Translations under genes and position numbers: made by a program
The notes under the pieces: model-generated
Told to the model about the DNA's origin: nothing
Databases searched by the model: none
Seen by the model: only the letters and a program-made list of their open reading frames with translations
Source of the DNA: Thioclava indica
GTDB lineage: Bacteria; Pseudomonadota; Alphaproteobacteria; Rhodobacterales; Rhodobacteraceae
DNA length: 64,000 nt
Assembly: GCF_000714545.1 (NCBI RefSeq)
Contig: NZ_AUNB01000018.1
Coordinates: 211,333 to 275,332, forward strand
Direction of reading: 5' to 3'
Part shown: positions 34,368 through 43,964 of the stretch, piece after piece
How positions within the stretch are numbered: position 1 is the first letter of the stretch
How the letters are laid out: the number at the start of each line of letters is the position of its first letter

Positions 34368-35321
34368 GTGTTTCAAAACTTGTACCAGCGCTCGCGCCAC
34401 CTGACCCTTCCCGCCCTGTTGGCGGGTTCGGCTGTGTGGCTGTCAGGGTGCGCAGATAACGGGGTCATGTCACCGCTTGGCCCTGTCGCCGCGGCCGAAA
34501 AAACGCATATGATCGTGTTCTTCCTGTGGATGCTTCCGGTCTGTTTGCCGATCCTGATCGGCCTGCCGTGGATCTTGATCAAATACCGCCGTCAGGGTGG
34601 CTCGGGCACCTATCGCCCGAACTGGTCGCACTCGACCTTGGCCGAGTCGGTGATCTGGGGCGGCTCGACCATCTCGGTCATCATTTTGGGTGTTCTGGTC
34701 TGGATGAACACGATCAACGAAGATCCCTACAAACATACGGGCGTGAACCCGATCCATGTTCAGGTCGTGGGATCCGAGTGGAAATGGATGTTCATCTATC
34801 CCGGCAAGATGGCGAGCGTGAACAAGGTCGTTCTGCCGCAAAACACGCCGGTCGAGTTTGACATCACCGCCACGGGCGCGATGCAAAGCTTCTGGATTCC
34901 GCGTCTGGCGGGGCAGATCTATGCGATGCCGGGCATGCAGACCAAGATGAACATGACCACGGGCGACCTTGCGCAGCTTGAGGGCTTTAACAGCCAGTTC
35001 AACGGTGCGGCCTTCCCGCTGGATAAGTTCGACGTCGATGTCGTGACCAAGGCGCAATATGACGCCTTCCTGCAGCAGCCGCGCAAGCCGTGGAACGAAC
35101 TGCTGACCCAGTTCAAAAAGGTCGCGACCTGGAACGGCCCGCAGATCTTTGACGCACCGCCCAAAGGCTGGTGGGACAAGGCCTCGATGAACCCGGATAT
35201 GGCGACCGAAGGCGGGGCTGCGATCCTGCCCGACAACGCCCCCGAGCAGAAAAAGATCGATGAAGCGATCCATAACGAGCTTCATCTGACGCAAAATCAA
35301 TCCCAAGGGGGCGCGCAATGA
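34368..35321 (+). CDS. cyoA: cytochrome bo3-type ubiquinol oxidase subunit II
   Basis: 317 aa from a GTG start. Lipoprotein signal with lipobox WLSGC, then two membrane helices (MIVFFLWMLPVCLPILIGL and a second near VIILGVLVWM) and a periplasmic cupredoxin domain. The region SFWIPRLAGQIYAMPGMQT matches CyoA, and the CuA-binding Cys pair of cytochrome c oxidases is absent, so the electron donor is quinol. First gene of cyoABCD; its stop overlaps cyoB (ATGA). Confidence 0.95.
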   Translation: MFQNLYQRSRHLTLPALLAGSAVWLSGCADNGVMSPLGPVAAAEKTHMIVFFLWMLPVCLPILIGLPWILIKYRRQGGSGTYRPNWSHSTLAESVIWGGSTISVIILGVLVWMNTINEDPYKHTGVNPIHVQVVGSEWKWMFIYPGKMASVNKVVLPQNTPVEFDITATGAMQSFWIPRLAGQIYAMPGMQTKMNMTTGDLAQLEGFNSQFNGAAFPLDKFDVDVVTKAQYDAFLQQPRKPWNELLTQFKKVATWNGPQIFDAPPKGWWDKASMNPDMATEGGAAILPDNAPEQKKIDEAIHNELHLTQNQSQGGAQ

Positions 35322-37387
35322 GTATTCTTGGTAGCCTGAACTGGGACGATATTTTTATCGTTCCCTTCTTCAAAGAGCCGTCCACCTCGACGGCGATCGC
35401 GGCTGCGGCCGGAGGGATCGTCGTTCTGGGCGCGCTCGCCGTGCTGGTGTTGCTGACCGTCAAGGGCTGGTGGAAACCGCTTTGGACGAACTGGATCACC
35501 ACGCTCGATCACAAGAAAATCGGTGTGATCTATATCGTTTTGGCCGCGATCATGCTGATCCGGGGCGTGCTGGAGGCGGTCGTGATGCGCGCCCAGCAGG
35601 TGTCTCCGGCGCCGGGGTTCCTCTCGGTCGAGCACCATGCCGAGCTGTTCTCGACCCATGGCACGATCATGATCTTCTTTGTCGCGATGCCGCTGTTGAT
35701 CGGCTTGATCAACGTGGTGATGCCGCTGCAAATCGGCGCGCGCGACATGGAGTTCCCGTTCATGAACGCGGTCTCGCTGTGGCTGTCGGTGGGTGGCGCG
35801 GCGCTGGTGATGGCTTCGCTGGTGATCGGTCGCTTTGAGACCGGTGGCTGGACGGCCTATCCGCCCTATACCGGCATCAAGCTGTCGCCCGATGAGGGTG
35901 TGGATTACTGGATCTGGTCGCTGATGCTGACCGGTATCGGCACGACGCTGTCGGGCATCAACTTTGCCGTCACGATCTACAAGCAACGTGCGCCGGGCAT
36001 GACGCTGATGAAGATGCCGATCTTTGCCTGGACCACGCTTTGCACCGCGATCCTGATGATCTATGCAATGGTGCCGCTTGCGGTGGCCTCGGCCATGCTG
36101 GCGCTGGATCGCCATGCGGGGTTCCACTTCTTTACCGCTGATGCGGGTGGCAACATGATGAACTTTGCCAACCTGTTCTGGCTGTTCGGTCACCCCGAAG
36201 TGTACATCCTGATCCTGCCGGCCTTTGGCGTGTTCTCGCATGTGATCCCGACCTTCTCGGGCAAGAAGCTGTATGGCTACACCTCGCTGGTTTGGGCGAC
36301 GGTCGCGATTGCGGTGCTGTCCTTTACCGTTTGGGTGCACCACTTCTTCACGATGGGGCAAACCGCGCACCTGAACGCGATCTTCGGCATCGCGACGATG
36401 ACGATTGGCGTGCCCACGGGCGTGAAAGTCTATAACTGGATGCTCACGATGTGGCGCGGCAAGCTGCGTTTCTCCACCGCGATGCTGTTCTCGGCGGGCT
36501 TCATGTTCACCTTCGTGATCGGCGGGATTACCGGCGTTATGCTGGCCAACCCGGTGATCTCGTTTGCCGCGCATAACTCGCTGTTCCTGGTGGCACACTT
36601 CCACAACATGCTTATTCCGGGCCTGCTGTTTGGGATGTTTGCAGGTATCAACTACTGGTTCCCGCTCGCCTTCGGCTTCCGTCTGGATGAGAAATGGGGC
36701 CGTCGCAGCTTCTGGCTGTGGATGGTTGGCTTCTACCTCACCTTCATGCCGCTTTACGCAATCGGCCTGATGGGTGCGCCGCGCCGCATGGCCTTCTTGA
36801 CCGATCCGGCCTATCTGCCGTGGCTGATGATTTCGATGGTTGGTGCACTTGCGGTGCTGGCCGGTCTGACCTCTCAGGTCATTCAGGTCTGGGTGTCGGT
36901 GAAAAACCGCGAAAGCCTGATGGTGCCCGCAGGCGATCCGTGGGATGGCCGGGGTCTGGAATGGTCGCTGGGTTGCCCGGTGCCCGAACATGACTTCACC
37001 ACGATCCCCAACATCACCTCGCGTGAGCCCTGGGTCGAGGCGAAAGAGCGCGGTCTGCGCGTGATGGAGCCGACCGAGTTCGTCGACATCCACCTGCCCA
37101 AAAACACCTCCATGGGGTTCGTGGTCGCGATGGTGGCAACCGTCGGCGCGTTTGGCCTGATCTTTCAGATGTGGTGGCTTGGGGCGCTGTGCTGGATCGC
37201 GATGTTCGTGCTGGTGCTGATCCGCTCTTATGACACGGATTGGGAAAAGACCGTCACCGCCGAGGAGCTGCGCGCCGATTACGAGCGTCACAAGCATGTC
37301 GTCGAGACGACCCCCAAGGTCAGCCTTGATGACGAGTTTACCTCGAAAAACCGTGGCTTGGTTATCGATATGGAGACAGCGCAATGA
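35318..37387 (+). CDS. cyoB: cytochrome bo3-type ubiquinol oxidase subunit I
   Basis: 689-aa catalytic haem-copper subunit with about 15 membrane helices. Key residues visible: low-spin haem His in STHGTIMIFF (about 109), CuB His and cross-linked Tyr in GHPEVY (H292, Y296), CuB His pair H341-H342 in WVHHFFTMG, and haem ligands in AHFHNM (H427 and H429). E294 in GHPEVY is the D-channel Glu. Couples ubiquinol oxidation and O2 reduction to proton pumping. Confidence 0.97.
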   Translation: MSILGSLNWDDIFIVPFFKEPSTSTAIAAAAGGIVVLGALAVLVLLTVKGWWKPLWTNWITTLDHKKIGVIYIVLAAIMLIRGVLEAVVMRAQQVSPAPGFLSVEHHAELFSTHGTIMIFFVAMPLLIGLINVVMPLQIGARDMEFPFMNAVSLWLSVGGAALVMASLVIGRFETGGWTAYPPYTGIKLSPDEGVDYWIWSLMLTGIGTTLSGINFAVTIYKQRAPGMTLMKMPIFAWTTLCTAILMIYAMVPLAVASAMLALDRHAGFHFFTADAGGNMMNFANLFWLFGHPEVYILILPAFGVFSHVIPTFSGKKLYGYTSLVWATVAIAVLSFTVWVHHFFTMGQTAHLNAIFGIATMTIGVPTGVKVYNWMLTMWRGKLRFSTAMLFSAGFMFTFVIGGITGVMLANPVISFAAHNSLFLVAHFHNMLIPGLLFGMFAGINYWFPLAFGFRLDEKWGRRSFWLWMVGFYLTFMPLYAIGLMGAPRRMAFLTDPAYLPWLMISMVGALAVLAGLTSQVIQVWVSVKNRESLMVPAGDPWDGRGLEWSLGCPVPEHDFTTIPNITSREPWVEAKERGLRVMEPTEFVDIHLPKNTSMGFVVAMVATVGAFGLIFQMWWLGALCWIAMFVLVLIRSYDTDWEKTVTAEELRADYERHKHVVETTPKVSLDDEFTSKNRGLVIDMETAQ

Positions 37388-38016
37388 GTGCGACAACAAC
37401 CAATCTGGGGGCACATGCCCCCAGCGACCACGGGCACGCCCATGGTCACGACAAATCGGGGACGGTGATCTTCGGCTTCTGGATTTTCCTGATGTCCGAC
37501 CTCATCGCGTTCTCGCTGTTCATCGCAACCTATGCCGATGCGGAATGGCACGGCGTCGCCAACGGCCCCAGCCCGCATGAGCTGTTCAGCCTTGGCCTGC
37601 CGTCGCTGGAAACGCTGGCGCTGTTGATCTCGACCTTCACCTTCGGGATCTGCACGCTGGGCATGAAATACAACGCCACCATGCGCCGCACGATCGGCTG
37701 GCTTGTGGTGACGCTGGCGTTTGGTGCGATCTTCCTTGGGATCGAGCTGTATGAATTCCACGAATTCTGGACCGAGGGCAACACGCCGCAAGTCTCGGGC
37801 TTCTTGAGCGCCTATTACGCGCTGGTCGGGATGCACGGGCTGCACGTTACTTCAGGCATCATCTGGGGTCTGCTGCTGATCGTTCAGATGAAAACGATGG
37901 GCATGACCGAGCTGGTCAAAACCCGCCTGATGCGTTTGGGCCTGTTCTGGCACATGCTCGATATCGTGTGGATCGCACTGTTCACGAAAATCTATCTGAT
38001 GGGGGTGCTGTCATGA
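37384..38016 (+). CDS. cyoC: cytochrome bo3-type ubiquinol oxidase subunit III
   Basis: 210 aa, five membrane helices as in CyoC. His-rich N-terminus (APSDHGHAHGHDKSG), then FGFWIFLMSDLIAFSLF and GMHGLHVTSGIIWG, conserved in subunit III. Overlaps cyoB by four bases and cyoD by four bases. Confidence 0.95.
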   Translation: MSATTTNLGAHAPSDHGHAHGHDKSGTVIFGFWIFLMSDLIAFSLFIATYADAEWHGVANGPSPHELFSLGLPSLETLALLISTFTFGICTLGMKYNATMRRTIGWLVVTLAFGAIFLGIELYEFHEFWTEGNTPQVSGFLSAYYALVGMHGLHVTSGIIWGLLLIVQMKTMGMTELVKTRLMRLGLFWHMLDIVWIALFTKIYLMGVLS

Positions 38017-38483
38017 GTGCGGTTTCTTCTGATCTCGGCATGGATAGCGCCGAGTACAAACACGATATCGCGCGCTACGGCTGGGGCTTTGGCCTGTCGG
38101 TTGTGCTGACGGCGGCCTCTCTGGTCATCGTCGCGGGCGGGCTGTTTCCGGGCATCGCTTGGGGCACAGTTGGCATTTTGGGCATCGCCCAGCTTGTCAT
38201 TCAGTTCTGGGCGTTCATGCACCTCGACTTCTCGATGGAATCGCGCCGCGATCTGTATCTGGTGCTGTTCTCGTTCTTGATCGTGATCATTTTGGCGGGG
38301 GGCACGGTCTGGGTGCTGGCCGATCTGGCAAGCCGGATGGGCATGGGCTCGGGCAATATGGCCAAGATGAGCGCGCCGATGACCGATGATATGGGCGATG
38401 CCATGGGCGGTATGACCGGCATGAAAGGCACGTCCGATACGAAGGGCATGAGCGACATGAAGGGGATGTCGGGGTCCAACTAA
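38013..38483 (+). CDS. cyoD: cytochrome bo3-type ubiquinol oxidase subunit IV with Met-rich tail
   Basis: 156 aa from the ATG in the ATGA overlap with cyoC. The first 110 residues are a normal CyoD with three helices, including LGIAQLVIQFWAFMHLDFS. The last 45 residues are unusual: a Met/Gly/Lys/Asp repeat (MGMGSGNMAKMSAPM, then GMTGMKGTSDTKGMSDMKGM), about 13 Met. The usual length is about 110 aa. Met-rich tails of this type in other proteins bind Cu(I); whether this one does is inference. Confidence 0.93.
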   Translation: MSAVSSDLGMDSAEYKHDIARYGWGFGLSVVLTAASLVIVAGGLFPGIAWGTVGILGIAQLVIQFWAFMHLDFSMESRRDLYLVLFSFLIVIILAGGTVWVLADLASRMGMGSGNMAKMSAPMTDDMGDAMGGMTGMKGTSDTKGMSDMKGMSGSN

Positions 38484-38505
38484 GGGCCTGCATCCGCAAA
38501 GCTTT

Positions 38506-38533
38506 AAGGGGCGGCCTTCGGGTCGCCCTTTTT
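38506..38533 (+). terminator. rho-independent terminator of cyoABCD
   Basis: Stem of about 10 bp (AGGGGCGGCC against GGTCGCCCTT) around a TTCG tetraloop, followed by a T-run, 22 bases after the cyoD stop. No cyoE follows, so haem O synthase must be elsewhere. Confidence 0.85.
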
Positions 38534-38553
38534 CATGCGCGCTGCGTGATGTC

Positions 38554-39621
38554 TTACGATGCCAGCGACACCGCCTTGATCATCGCGTGACATTCCAGCC
38601 CCGCGCGCAAGCCAAGGGCGGCGACCGAGCGCGTGGTCAATCGCGCCAGCAGCCGTTCCTCCCCCAAAGCCAGTTTCACGAAAACCGAGGGGCCATCGGG
38701 TGCGCCGACCTCTAACACCGTGACGCGCAGGATATTGAGCGCCGAGACCTGCTCGGGCTGCACCAGCGCCAGCGTCACATCCGCGCCGTGAATTTGCAGT
38801 CGCAGATCGGTGCCCATGGCCATGCCGGGCGCTTCAAGATAAATCGCGCCGCCCGCCGTTTCGATCCGCGCCAGCCCGTCGTGTTCTTGCGCCGCGACCC
38901 GCCCCGAGATCAGCGCCCCCGCCGCGCGCCCGCCAAAGCCCCCCGCAGCGCCGGGATCGGCCAGCACATCGCGCGCCGGACCAAAGGCGCGCAGATGCCC
39001 GTCCTCAAGCAGCGCGACAGAGCTGGCCAGCCGCGCGACCTCGGCCGGCGCATGGCTGACATAAAGGATCGGCAGCTTGACCTCATCGCGCAGGGTTTCG
39101 AAATAGGGCAGGATCTCGGCCTTGCGCGCCCCGTCGAGCGCCGCCAGCGGTTCGTCCATCAACAACATGCGCGGCTTGGACAGCAGCGCGCGCCCCAAAG
39201 CCACCCGCGCGGCCTCACCCCCCGATAGGGCGCCAGGACGCCGGTCCAGCAGCGCGCCAAGGCCCAGCATCTCGACCGCGCGATCAAACCCGATCACGCC
39301 GGGGCCGGGCGGGGCAAAGCGCGCGCCGTAAGTCAGGTTCGCGCGCATGTCGAGATGGGGAAACAGCCGCGCCTCTTGAAACACATAGCCGATGCGGCGG
39401 CGATGGGGGGGCAGGGCGATGCCCGCTTGCGTGTCCAGTAAAACCTCGCCGTCCACCGCGATGCGCCCGTGATCGGGGCGCAGCAGGCCCGAAACCGCGT
39501 TGACGACCGTGCTTTTGCCCGCGCCCGAATGACCAAACAGCGCGGTGATCCCGCCCGGCGCATTCAGCGCAAGATCCAGCGCAAAGCCCGCGAACTGGTG
39601 TTTCAGCGCAATCTCAAGCAT
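38554..39621 (-). CDS. modC: molybdate ABC transporter ATPase ModC
   Basis: 355 aa from the ATG at 39621, which overlaps modB by 8 bases. ATP-binding domain with Walker A FGHSGAGKST, signature ALSGGEAARVALGRAL, Walker B LLMDEPLAALD, H-loop YVSHAP. The C-terminal third is a TOBE/Mop molybdate-binding regulatory domain (SVFVKLALGEERLLARLT). An in-frame extension to 39684 is not conserved. Confidence 0.95.
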   Translation of the reverse strand: MLEIALKHQFAGFALDLALNAPGGITALFGHSGAGKSTVVNAVSGLLRPDHGRIAVDGEVLLDTQAGIALPPHRRRIGYVFQEARLFPHLDMRANLTYGARFAPPGPGVIGFDRAVEMLGLGALLDRRPGALSGGEAARVALGRALLSKPRMLLMDEPLAALDGARKAEILPYFETLRDEVKLPILYVSHAPAEVARLASSVALLEDGHLRAFGPARDVLADPGAAGGFGGRAAGALISGRVAAQEHDGLARIETAGGAIYLEAPGMAMGTDLRLQIHGADVTLALVQPEQVSALNILRVTVLEVGAPDGPSVFVKLALGEERLLARLTTRSVAALGLRAGLECHAMIKAVSLAS

Positions 39622-40312
39622 CGCGCCCCGCAATCCGCGCAGCAATGCGTTTCGCCAAAGCTTCGGATACCAACAGCGCACCAAGGGCCAGCGTAATCGA
39701 GATCACCACCAGCTTGGCCGCCGAACCCTCGCCACCAGGCACCTGCAACTGCGAATAGATCGCAAGGGGTAGGGTCTGGGTCTGGCCGGGAATGTTGGAC
39801 ACAAAGGTAATCGTGGCGCCAAATTCGCCCATCGCCTTGGCGAATGCGGTGATTGCGCCTGCGATGATGCCAGGCACGATCAGGGGTAGGGTGACGGTTG
39901 CAAACACCCACACGCGCGAAGCCCCGAGTGTCGAGGCCGCCGCCTCAAGCCTCGGGTCCACCGCCTCGATCGCCAACCGGATCGCGCGCACCATCAGCGG
40001 AAAGGCCATCACCCCCGCCGCGAGTGCCGCCCCCTTCCAGTTGAACGCCAGCGCAATGCCGATCCGCGCCAGCGCTGCCCCCAGCGGACCATTGGGCGCA
40101 AAGCCCAGCAGCAGCAAATACCCCGTTACAACCGGGGGCAGGATCAGCGGCAGATGCACCAACCCGTTCAGCAACCCATGCCCCACGAACCGCCCCCGCG
40201 CGAGCAAATAGGCAACGCCAATCCCCGGCGGCAGCGCGCAAGCCGTGGCGAGCCCCGCCACCTTGAGCGACAGCACGACTGCCTGCCATTCCGGGGGCGA
40301 GAGCCAACTCAT
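39614..40312 (-). CDS. modB: molybdate ABC transporter permease ModB
   Basis: 232-aa membrane permease with five or six helices. The ATPase-contact EAA loop is present as DPRLEAAASTLGASRVWVF, in the binding-protein-dependent permease region at about 130-150. Overlaps modA by four bases and modC by eight, so translation is coupled. Confidence 0.94.
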   Translation of the reverse strand: MSWLSPPEWQAVVLSLKVAGLATACALPPGIGVAYLLARGRFVGHGLLNGLVHLPLILPPVVTGYLLLLGFAPNGPLGAALARIGIALAFNWKGAALAAGVMAFPLMVRAIRLAIEAVDPRLEAAASTLGASRVWVFATVTLPLIVPGIIAGAITAFAKAMGEFGATITFVSNIPGQTQTLPLAIYSQLQVPGGEGSAAKLVVISITLALGALLVSEALAKRIAARIAGRDA

Positions 40313-41052
40313 TTCAGAACCTGAAACCCTTGAGCGGTGAAGACCCGTGCGGCCTCGGGGCTGCGCAGCGCGGCGTAAAAACTGCGCGCGGCGTCGCTGT
40401 CACTTAGGCGTGCGGCAGGGTAGCGGATCGGCGGGTGGCTGTCATCGGGGAAGGTCGCAACCACATGCACGCGCGGCTCGGCCACCGCATCGCTGTCATA
40501 GGTGATGCCATAAGGCGCAGCCCCCAGCGCCACCATCATCAGCGTCGCGCGCACGTTATCGGCCTGCGCCACATCACCTTTGATGCCGTCCCAAAGCCCG
40601 AAATGCTCCAGCGCCGCCTTGCCATATTGCCCCGCAGGCACGGCATCCACCAGTGCCATCGCCAGCTTGCCGCCCTTCAAAAGCGCTTTCAAATCAAGCC
40701 CTTCCGAAAGGGTGACAGGTGCCGCCTCGGGGTCATGCGCAATCAACACCAGATGATTGGCCAGCAGATCCTCGCGCGCTTTGACCTTGCCCGTCTTGGT
40801 CACGCTCTCCATCCAGCCGGGATTGGCAGAGATAAAGATATCGACCGGTGCGCCCGCAGTGATCTGGCGCGCCAAAGCCCCCGATCCGGCATAGGAAATA
40901 TGCGCGAGATTGCCGGTCTGCGCCTCCCAGCCTCGCGCCACCTCATCCAGCGCGGTCTTCATCGACGCGGCGGCAAATACCGTCACCTCGCCCGCGCGCG
41001 CGGGCAAAGCGAAACCGAGGGAGAGCAATATCAGGGCAAAAATCCGGATCAT
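40309..41052 (-). CDS. modA: molybdate-binding periplasmic protein ModA
   Basis: 247 aa from the ATG at 41052: signal peptide MIRIFALILLSLGFALPARA, then VTVFAAASMKTALDEV with the Ser residues that bind molybdate, and later SYAGSGALARQI and AVPAGQYGKAAL, all typical ModA motifs. First gene of modABC. A palindromic Mo-box candidate lies 23-46 bases upstream. Confidence 0.95.
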   Translation of the reverse strand: MIRIFALILLSLGFALPARAGEVTVFAAASMKTALDEVARGWEAQTGNLAHISYAGSGALARQITAGAPVDIFISANPGWMESVTKTGKVKAREDLLANHLVLIAHDPEAAPVTLSEGLDLKALLKGGKLAMALVDAVPAGQYGKAALEHFGLWDGIKGDVAQADNVRATLMMVALGAAPYGITYDSDAVAEPRVHVVATFPDDSHPPIRYPAARLSDSDAARSFYAALRSPEAARVFTAQGFQVLK

Positions 41053-41074
41053 GGGCGTAAACCTTTTGCGGGGT

Positions 41075-41098
41075 CGATATGTCCGGTTGAACATATTG
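41075..41098 (-). promoter_or_regulatory. candidate Mo-box (ModE-type operator) of modABC
   Basis: CGATATGT-N8-ACATATTG, an inverted repeat matching at seven of eight positions per half site, just before modA. ModE/MopB-type repressors bind AT-rich palindromes with ATAT cores and an N6-N8 spacer at this location in related bacteria, shutting modABC when molybdate is plentiful. Call rests on symmetry and position. No modE gene is in the window. Confidence 0.62.
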
Positions 41099-41148
41099 CA
41101 AGCCAAGCACCGCTGACAAGCCGCTTTTCGCGCGCTTCCAAGTGTTGG

Positions 41149-41194
41149 AAATATCCCGGGGGAATTGGCCGCAGGCCAAGGGGGCAGCGCCCCC
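41149..41194 (-). repeat. dispersed intergenic palindromic element, copy A
   Basis: Read on the minus strand: GGGGGCGCTGCCCCC, then an inner inverted repeat TTGGCC-TGC-GGCCAA, then CCCCCGGGATATTT. The same outer blocks, with a different inner palindrome, recur at 55951-56010 on the plus strand. Lies between modA and the glcG-like gene. Confidence 0.65.
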
Positions 41195-41291
41195 TCATTA
41201 GTCGTTACGTGTCGCCATCCGGCGACGGAGGGGCAGCGCCCCCTCCTTAGCCGTTACGTGTCGCCATCCGGCGACGGAGGGGCCGCGCCCC
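41182..41291. repeat. 49-bp tandem repeat, two copies plus a partial third
   Basis: Units 41182-41230 and 41231-41279 differ at only two or three positions; a third starts at 41280 and breaks off after about 12 bases. Each unit contains GGGCAGCGCCCCCTC and a small hairpin GTCGCC-ATCC-GGCGAC. It directly abuts the dispersed element and fills the modA-glcG gap. No coding sense. Downstream of the glcG-like gene, so it could act as a transcript end. Confidence 0.8.
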
Positions 41292-41302
41292 GTCGCCCAG
41301 TC

Positions 41303-41725
41303 TTACGACTCGCCGGTCAATCCTGCCGCCGCGATCCCGGCCAACGCCGCCTCGGCGTCATTCTCTGACGTGTCGCCCGTCACGCCCATTGCCCCGATCA
41401 CCAAGCCATCGTTATCGCGGATCAGCACGCCGCCGGGCACCGGGCAGGTCTGCCCGCCATAAATCCCGTTCACGGCGGCCATGAAATAACCCTGCGCCTC
41501 GGCGCGTGCCATCTGCGCCTTGCCGCCCATGCCGAGCATCACCGCGCCATAAGCTTTGGCGCGCGCGATCTCGAACCGCCCCGGTGCCGCGCCATCGGCG
41601 CGCGCAAAGGCCAGCACATGTCCGCCGCCATCCAAGACCACCGCCGAAAGCGGCTTCCAGCCAGCGCTTGCGCCAGTTTCCAAGGCCACATCAATCATCT
41701 TTTGAGCCTGCTCAAGGGCAATCAT
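41303..41725 (-). CDS. GlcG/HbpS-family protein
   Basis: 140 aa. GlcG/HbpS fold (heme-degrading-domain-like), with [18 protein letters not shown], a long helix and [15 protein letters not shown], typical of GlcG. The ATG at 41725 overlaps the glcB stop (ATGA), so it is translated with malate synthase G. In E. coli glcG is also in the glycolate operon next to glcB; its biochemical role remains unclear, and small-molecule or haem binding is suggested for relatives. Confidence 0.88.
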   Translation of the reverse strand: MIALEQAQKMIDVALETGASAGWKPLSAVVLDGGGHVLAFARADGAAPGRFEIARAKAYGAVMLGMGGKAQMARAEAQGYFMAAVNGIYGGQTCPVPGGVLIRDNDGLVIGAMGVTGDTSENDAEAALAGIAAAGLTGES

Positions 41726-43887
41726 GCCTGTTCTTCCTTCTTCTGCGCGCGGCGCTGATGCAGCACCGGCTCGGTATAGCCCGAAGGCTGCACGGTACCC
41801 AGAAAACACAAATCGCACGCCGCCTGAAACGCGAACCCGTCATAGCCCGGGGCCATCGGCGTATAGCTTGGATCGCCTGCATTCTGGCCATCCACAATCG
41901 CGGCCATCTTGCGCAACGCCTCCATCACCTGAGGCTGATCGACCACGCCATGTTCCAGCCAGTTCGCAATCGCCTGACTGGAAATCCGGCAGGTCGCGCG
42001 GTCTTCCATGAGGCCGACATCGTGAATGTCGGGCACTTTGGAGCAGCCCACGCCCTGATCGACCCAGCGCACGACATAGCCCAGAATGCCTTGGGCGTTG
42101 TTCTCGATCTCGGCGGTAATTTCGGCCTCGGAATAGTTCTTGCCAGCCGCCAGCGGGATCGTCAGCAGATCGTCAAGACGGGCGGGGCGGTTCATCGCCA
42201 CGATCTCGGCCTGACGCTTGGGCACGTCTACCTTGTGGTAATGCGTGGCGTGCAGCGTAGCGGCGGTGGGGCTTGGCACCCAAGCGCAATTTGCGCCCGC
42301 CAGCGGATGGGCGATCTTTTGCGCCAGCATATCGGCCATCCGGTCGGGCATCGCCCACATGCCCTTGCCGATCTGCGCACGCCCCGCAAGCCCGCAGGCC
42401 AGACCGATATCGACGTTGCGATCCTCGTAAGCCTCGATCCACGGCTGGTTTTTCATCTCGCCCTTGCGCAGCATCGGGCCGGCCTGCATCGAGGTGTGAA
42501 TTTCATCTCCCGTGCGGTCCAGAAAACCGGTGTTGATAAAGGCCACCCGATGGCGCGCCGCGCGGATACATTCCTTGAGGTTGACCGAGGTGCGACGCTC
42601 TTCGTCCATGATGCCAAGTTTGACAGTATGGGCGGGCAGCCCTAGCACTTTTTCAACATTGTCGAAAATTTCGCAGGCGAATTCGACTTCTTTTGGTCCG
42701 TGCATTTTTGGTTTTACAACATAAACCGAATTTGTCACCGAATTGCGCGGGCCTTCGGTTTTCTTGAGATCATGCATCGCGCAAAGCGTGGTGATCATCG
42801 CATCCATCATCCCTTCGGGGGCCTCCGCGCCGTCGCGGGTCAGGATGGCCGGCGTGGTCATCAGATGCCCGACATTGCGCACCAACATCAGCGCACGCCC
42901 CTTAAGCGTGACCGGCTCTCCGCCTGCGCCCGTAAAGTGCAAATCGCCCTCAAGGCGGCGGGTAAAGACCTCGTCGCCCTTACGGACCTGCTCGCGCAGA
43001 TCGCCCTTCATCAGGCCTAGCCAGTTGGAATAAGCCAACACCTTATCCTCGGCGTCGACACAGGCCACCGAGTCTTCGCAATCCATGATTGAACTGATCG
43101 CCGCCTCAAGGATCACATCGGCAATATCGGCCGGATCGGACTGCCCAACATCGGTGTCAGGGTCCAGCACGATGCAGATGTGCAAGCCGTTATGGGCCAG
43201 CAAAACCTGCGACAGCGCGCCCTCGGCATCGGAGTTGAAGCCGGCGAACTGGCCCGGATCGGCCAGCCCGGTCTCACCCACAGCGTTCTCGACGAAAAAC
43301 ACGCCGTTCTCGACGCGCAGCGCCGTCACATCCGCCCAAGAGCCGCCCGCAAGTGGCGCAGCCTCGTTCAAAAACGCCTTTGCGCGCTCTACCACGCGGG
43401 CGCCGCGCTTGGGGTCATAGCCCGGACCTACGGGCAGATCGCCCAACGCATCCGTGCCATAAAGCGCATCATAAAGGCTGCCCCAACGCGCGTTGGCAGC
43501 GTTAAGCGCATAGCGTGCATTGGTGATCGGCACGACAAGCTGGGGGCCGCAAACGCTGGCAAACTCGGGGTCCGTCACCGGGGTTTCGATAGTGAAATCA
43601 GGGCCTTCGGGAAGAAGATAGCCGATTTCGGTCAGAAAGGTCTTATAGGTCTCGAAATCAAATCCGGCGGCGCGGTGATGGGCGTGCCAATCATCCAGAC
43701 TGGCCTGAATTTCATCGCGCGTTTTCAAAAGAGCTTGGTTTTTCGGGGCCAGATCGTGCAACAGCGCCCCAAACCCGTCCCAAAACGCCTTTGGCTCAAT
43801 ACCGGTGCCCGGCAGCGCCTGATCCTCAATAAAGGACGCCAATTCGACCGCGACTTTCAGTCCGGCACGTTCTACTCGTTGCGCCAT
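41722..43887 (-). CDS. glcB: malate synthase G
   Basis: 721 aa, condensing glyoxylate and acetyl-CoA to malate. The start at 43887 has SD GGAGGAG four bases upstream and gives the normal family N-terminus; the in-frame extension to 43989 is not conserved and would cross the operator. Catalytic elements: Arg in [17 protein letters not shown], Mg ligand region [15 protein letters not shown], and general-base Asp in [14 protein letters not shown]. First gene of glcB-glcG, divergent from pepN. Confidence 0.97.
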   Translation of the reverse strand: MAQRVERAGLKVAVELASFIEDQALPGTGIEPKAFWDGFGALLHDLAPKNQALLKTRDEIQASLDDWHAHHRAAGFDFETYKTFLTEIGYLLPEGPDFTIETPVTDPEFASVCGPQLVVPITNARYALNAANARWGSLYDALYGTDALGDLPVGPGYDPKRGARVVERAKAFLNEAAPLAGGSWADVTALRVENGVFFVENAVGETGLADPGQFAGFNSDAEGALSQVLLAHNGLHICIVLDPDTDVGQSDPADIADVILEAAISSIMDCEDSVACVDAEDKVLAYSNWLGLMKGDLREQVRKGDEVFTRRLEGDLHFTGAGGEPVTLKGRALMLVRNVGHLMTTPAILTRDGAEAPEGMMDAMITTLCAMHDLKKTEGPRNSVTNSVYVVKPKMHGPKEVEFACEIFDNVEKVLGLPAHTVKLGIMDEERRTSVNLKECIRAARHRVAFINTGFLDRTGDEIHTSMQAGPMLRKGEMKNQPWIEAYEDRNVDIGLACGLAGRAQIGKGMWAMPDRMADMLAQKIAHPLAGANCAWVPSPTAATLHATHYHKVDVPKRQAEIVAMNRPARLDDLLTIPLAAGKNYSEAEITAEIENNAQGILGYVVRWVDQGVGCSKVPDIHDVGLMEDRATCRISSQAIANWLEHGVVDQPQVMEALRKMAAIVDGQNAGDPSYTPMAPGYDGFAFQAACDLCFLGTVQPSGYTEPVLHQRRAQKKEEQA

Positions 43888-43964
43888 GCGCTCCTCCTGA
43901 TGTGTCTGAGCCATAAATGTGGCGGGATCGGGCGAGAGTCCAGAAATTTTCCACGACATAGGCG

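Noticed and set aside
34368..35321. Subunit II as a cytochrome c oxidase (CoxB)
   Set aside because: The CuA-binding Cys pair and its His are absent and CyoA-type motifs plus a lipobox are present, so it is a quinol oxidase subunit.
35297..37414. 705-aa open frame antisense to cyoB
   Set aside because: Shadow of a strongly conserved gene; His/Arg/Gln-rich with no recognisable motif.
41182..41291. Possible CRISPR array
   Set aside because: Units are contiguous tandem copies of 49 bp with no unique spacers, only two and a bit copies, and no cas genes.
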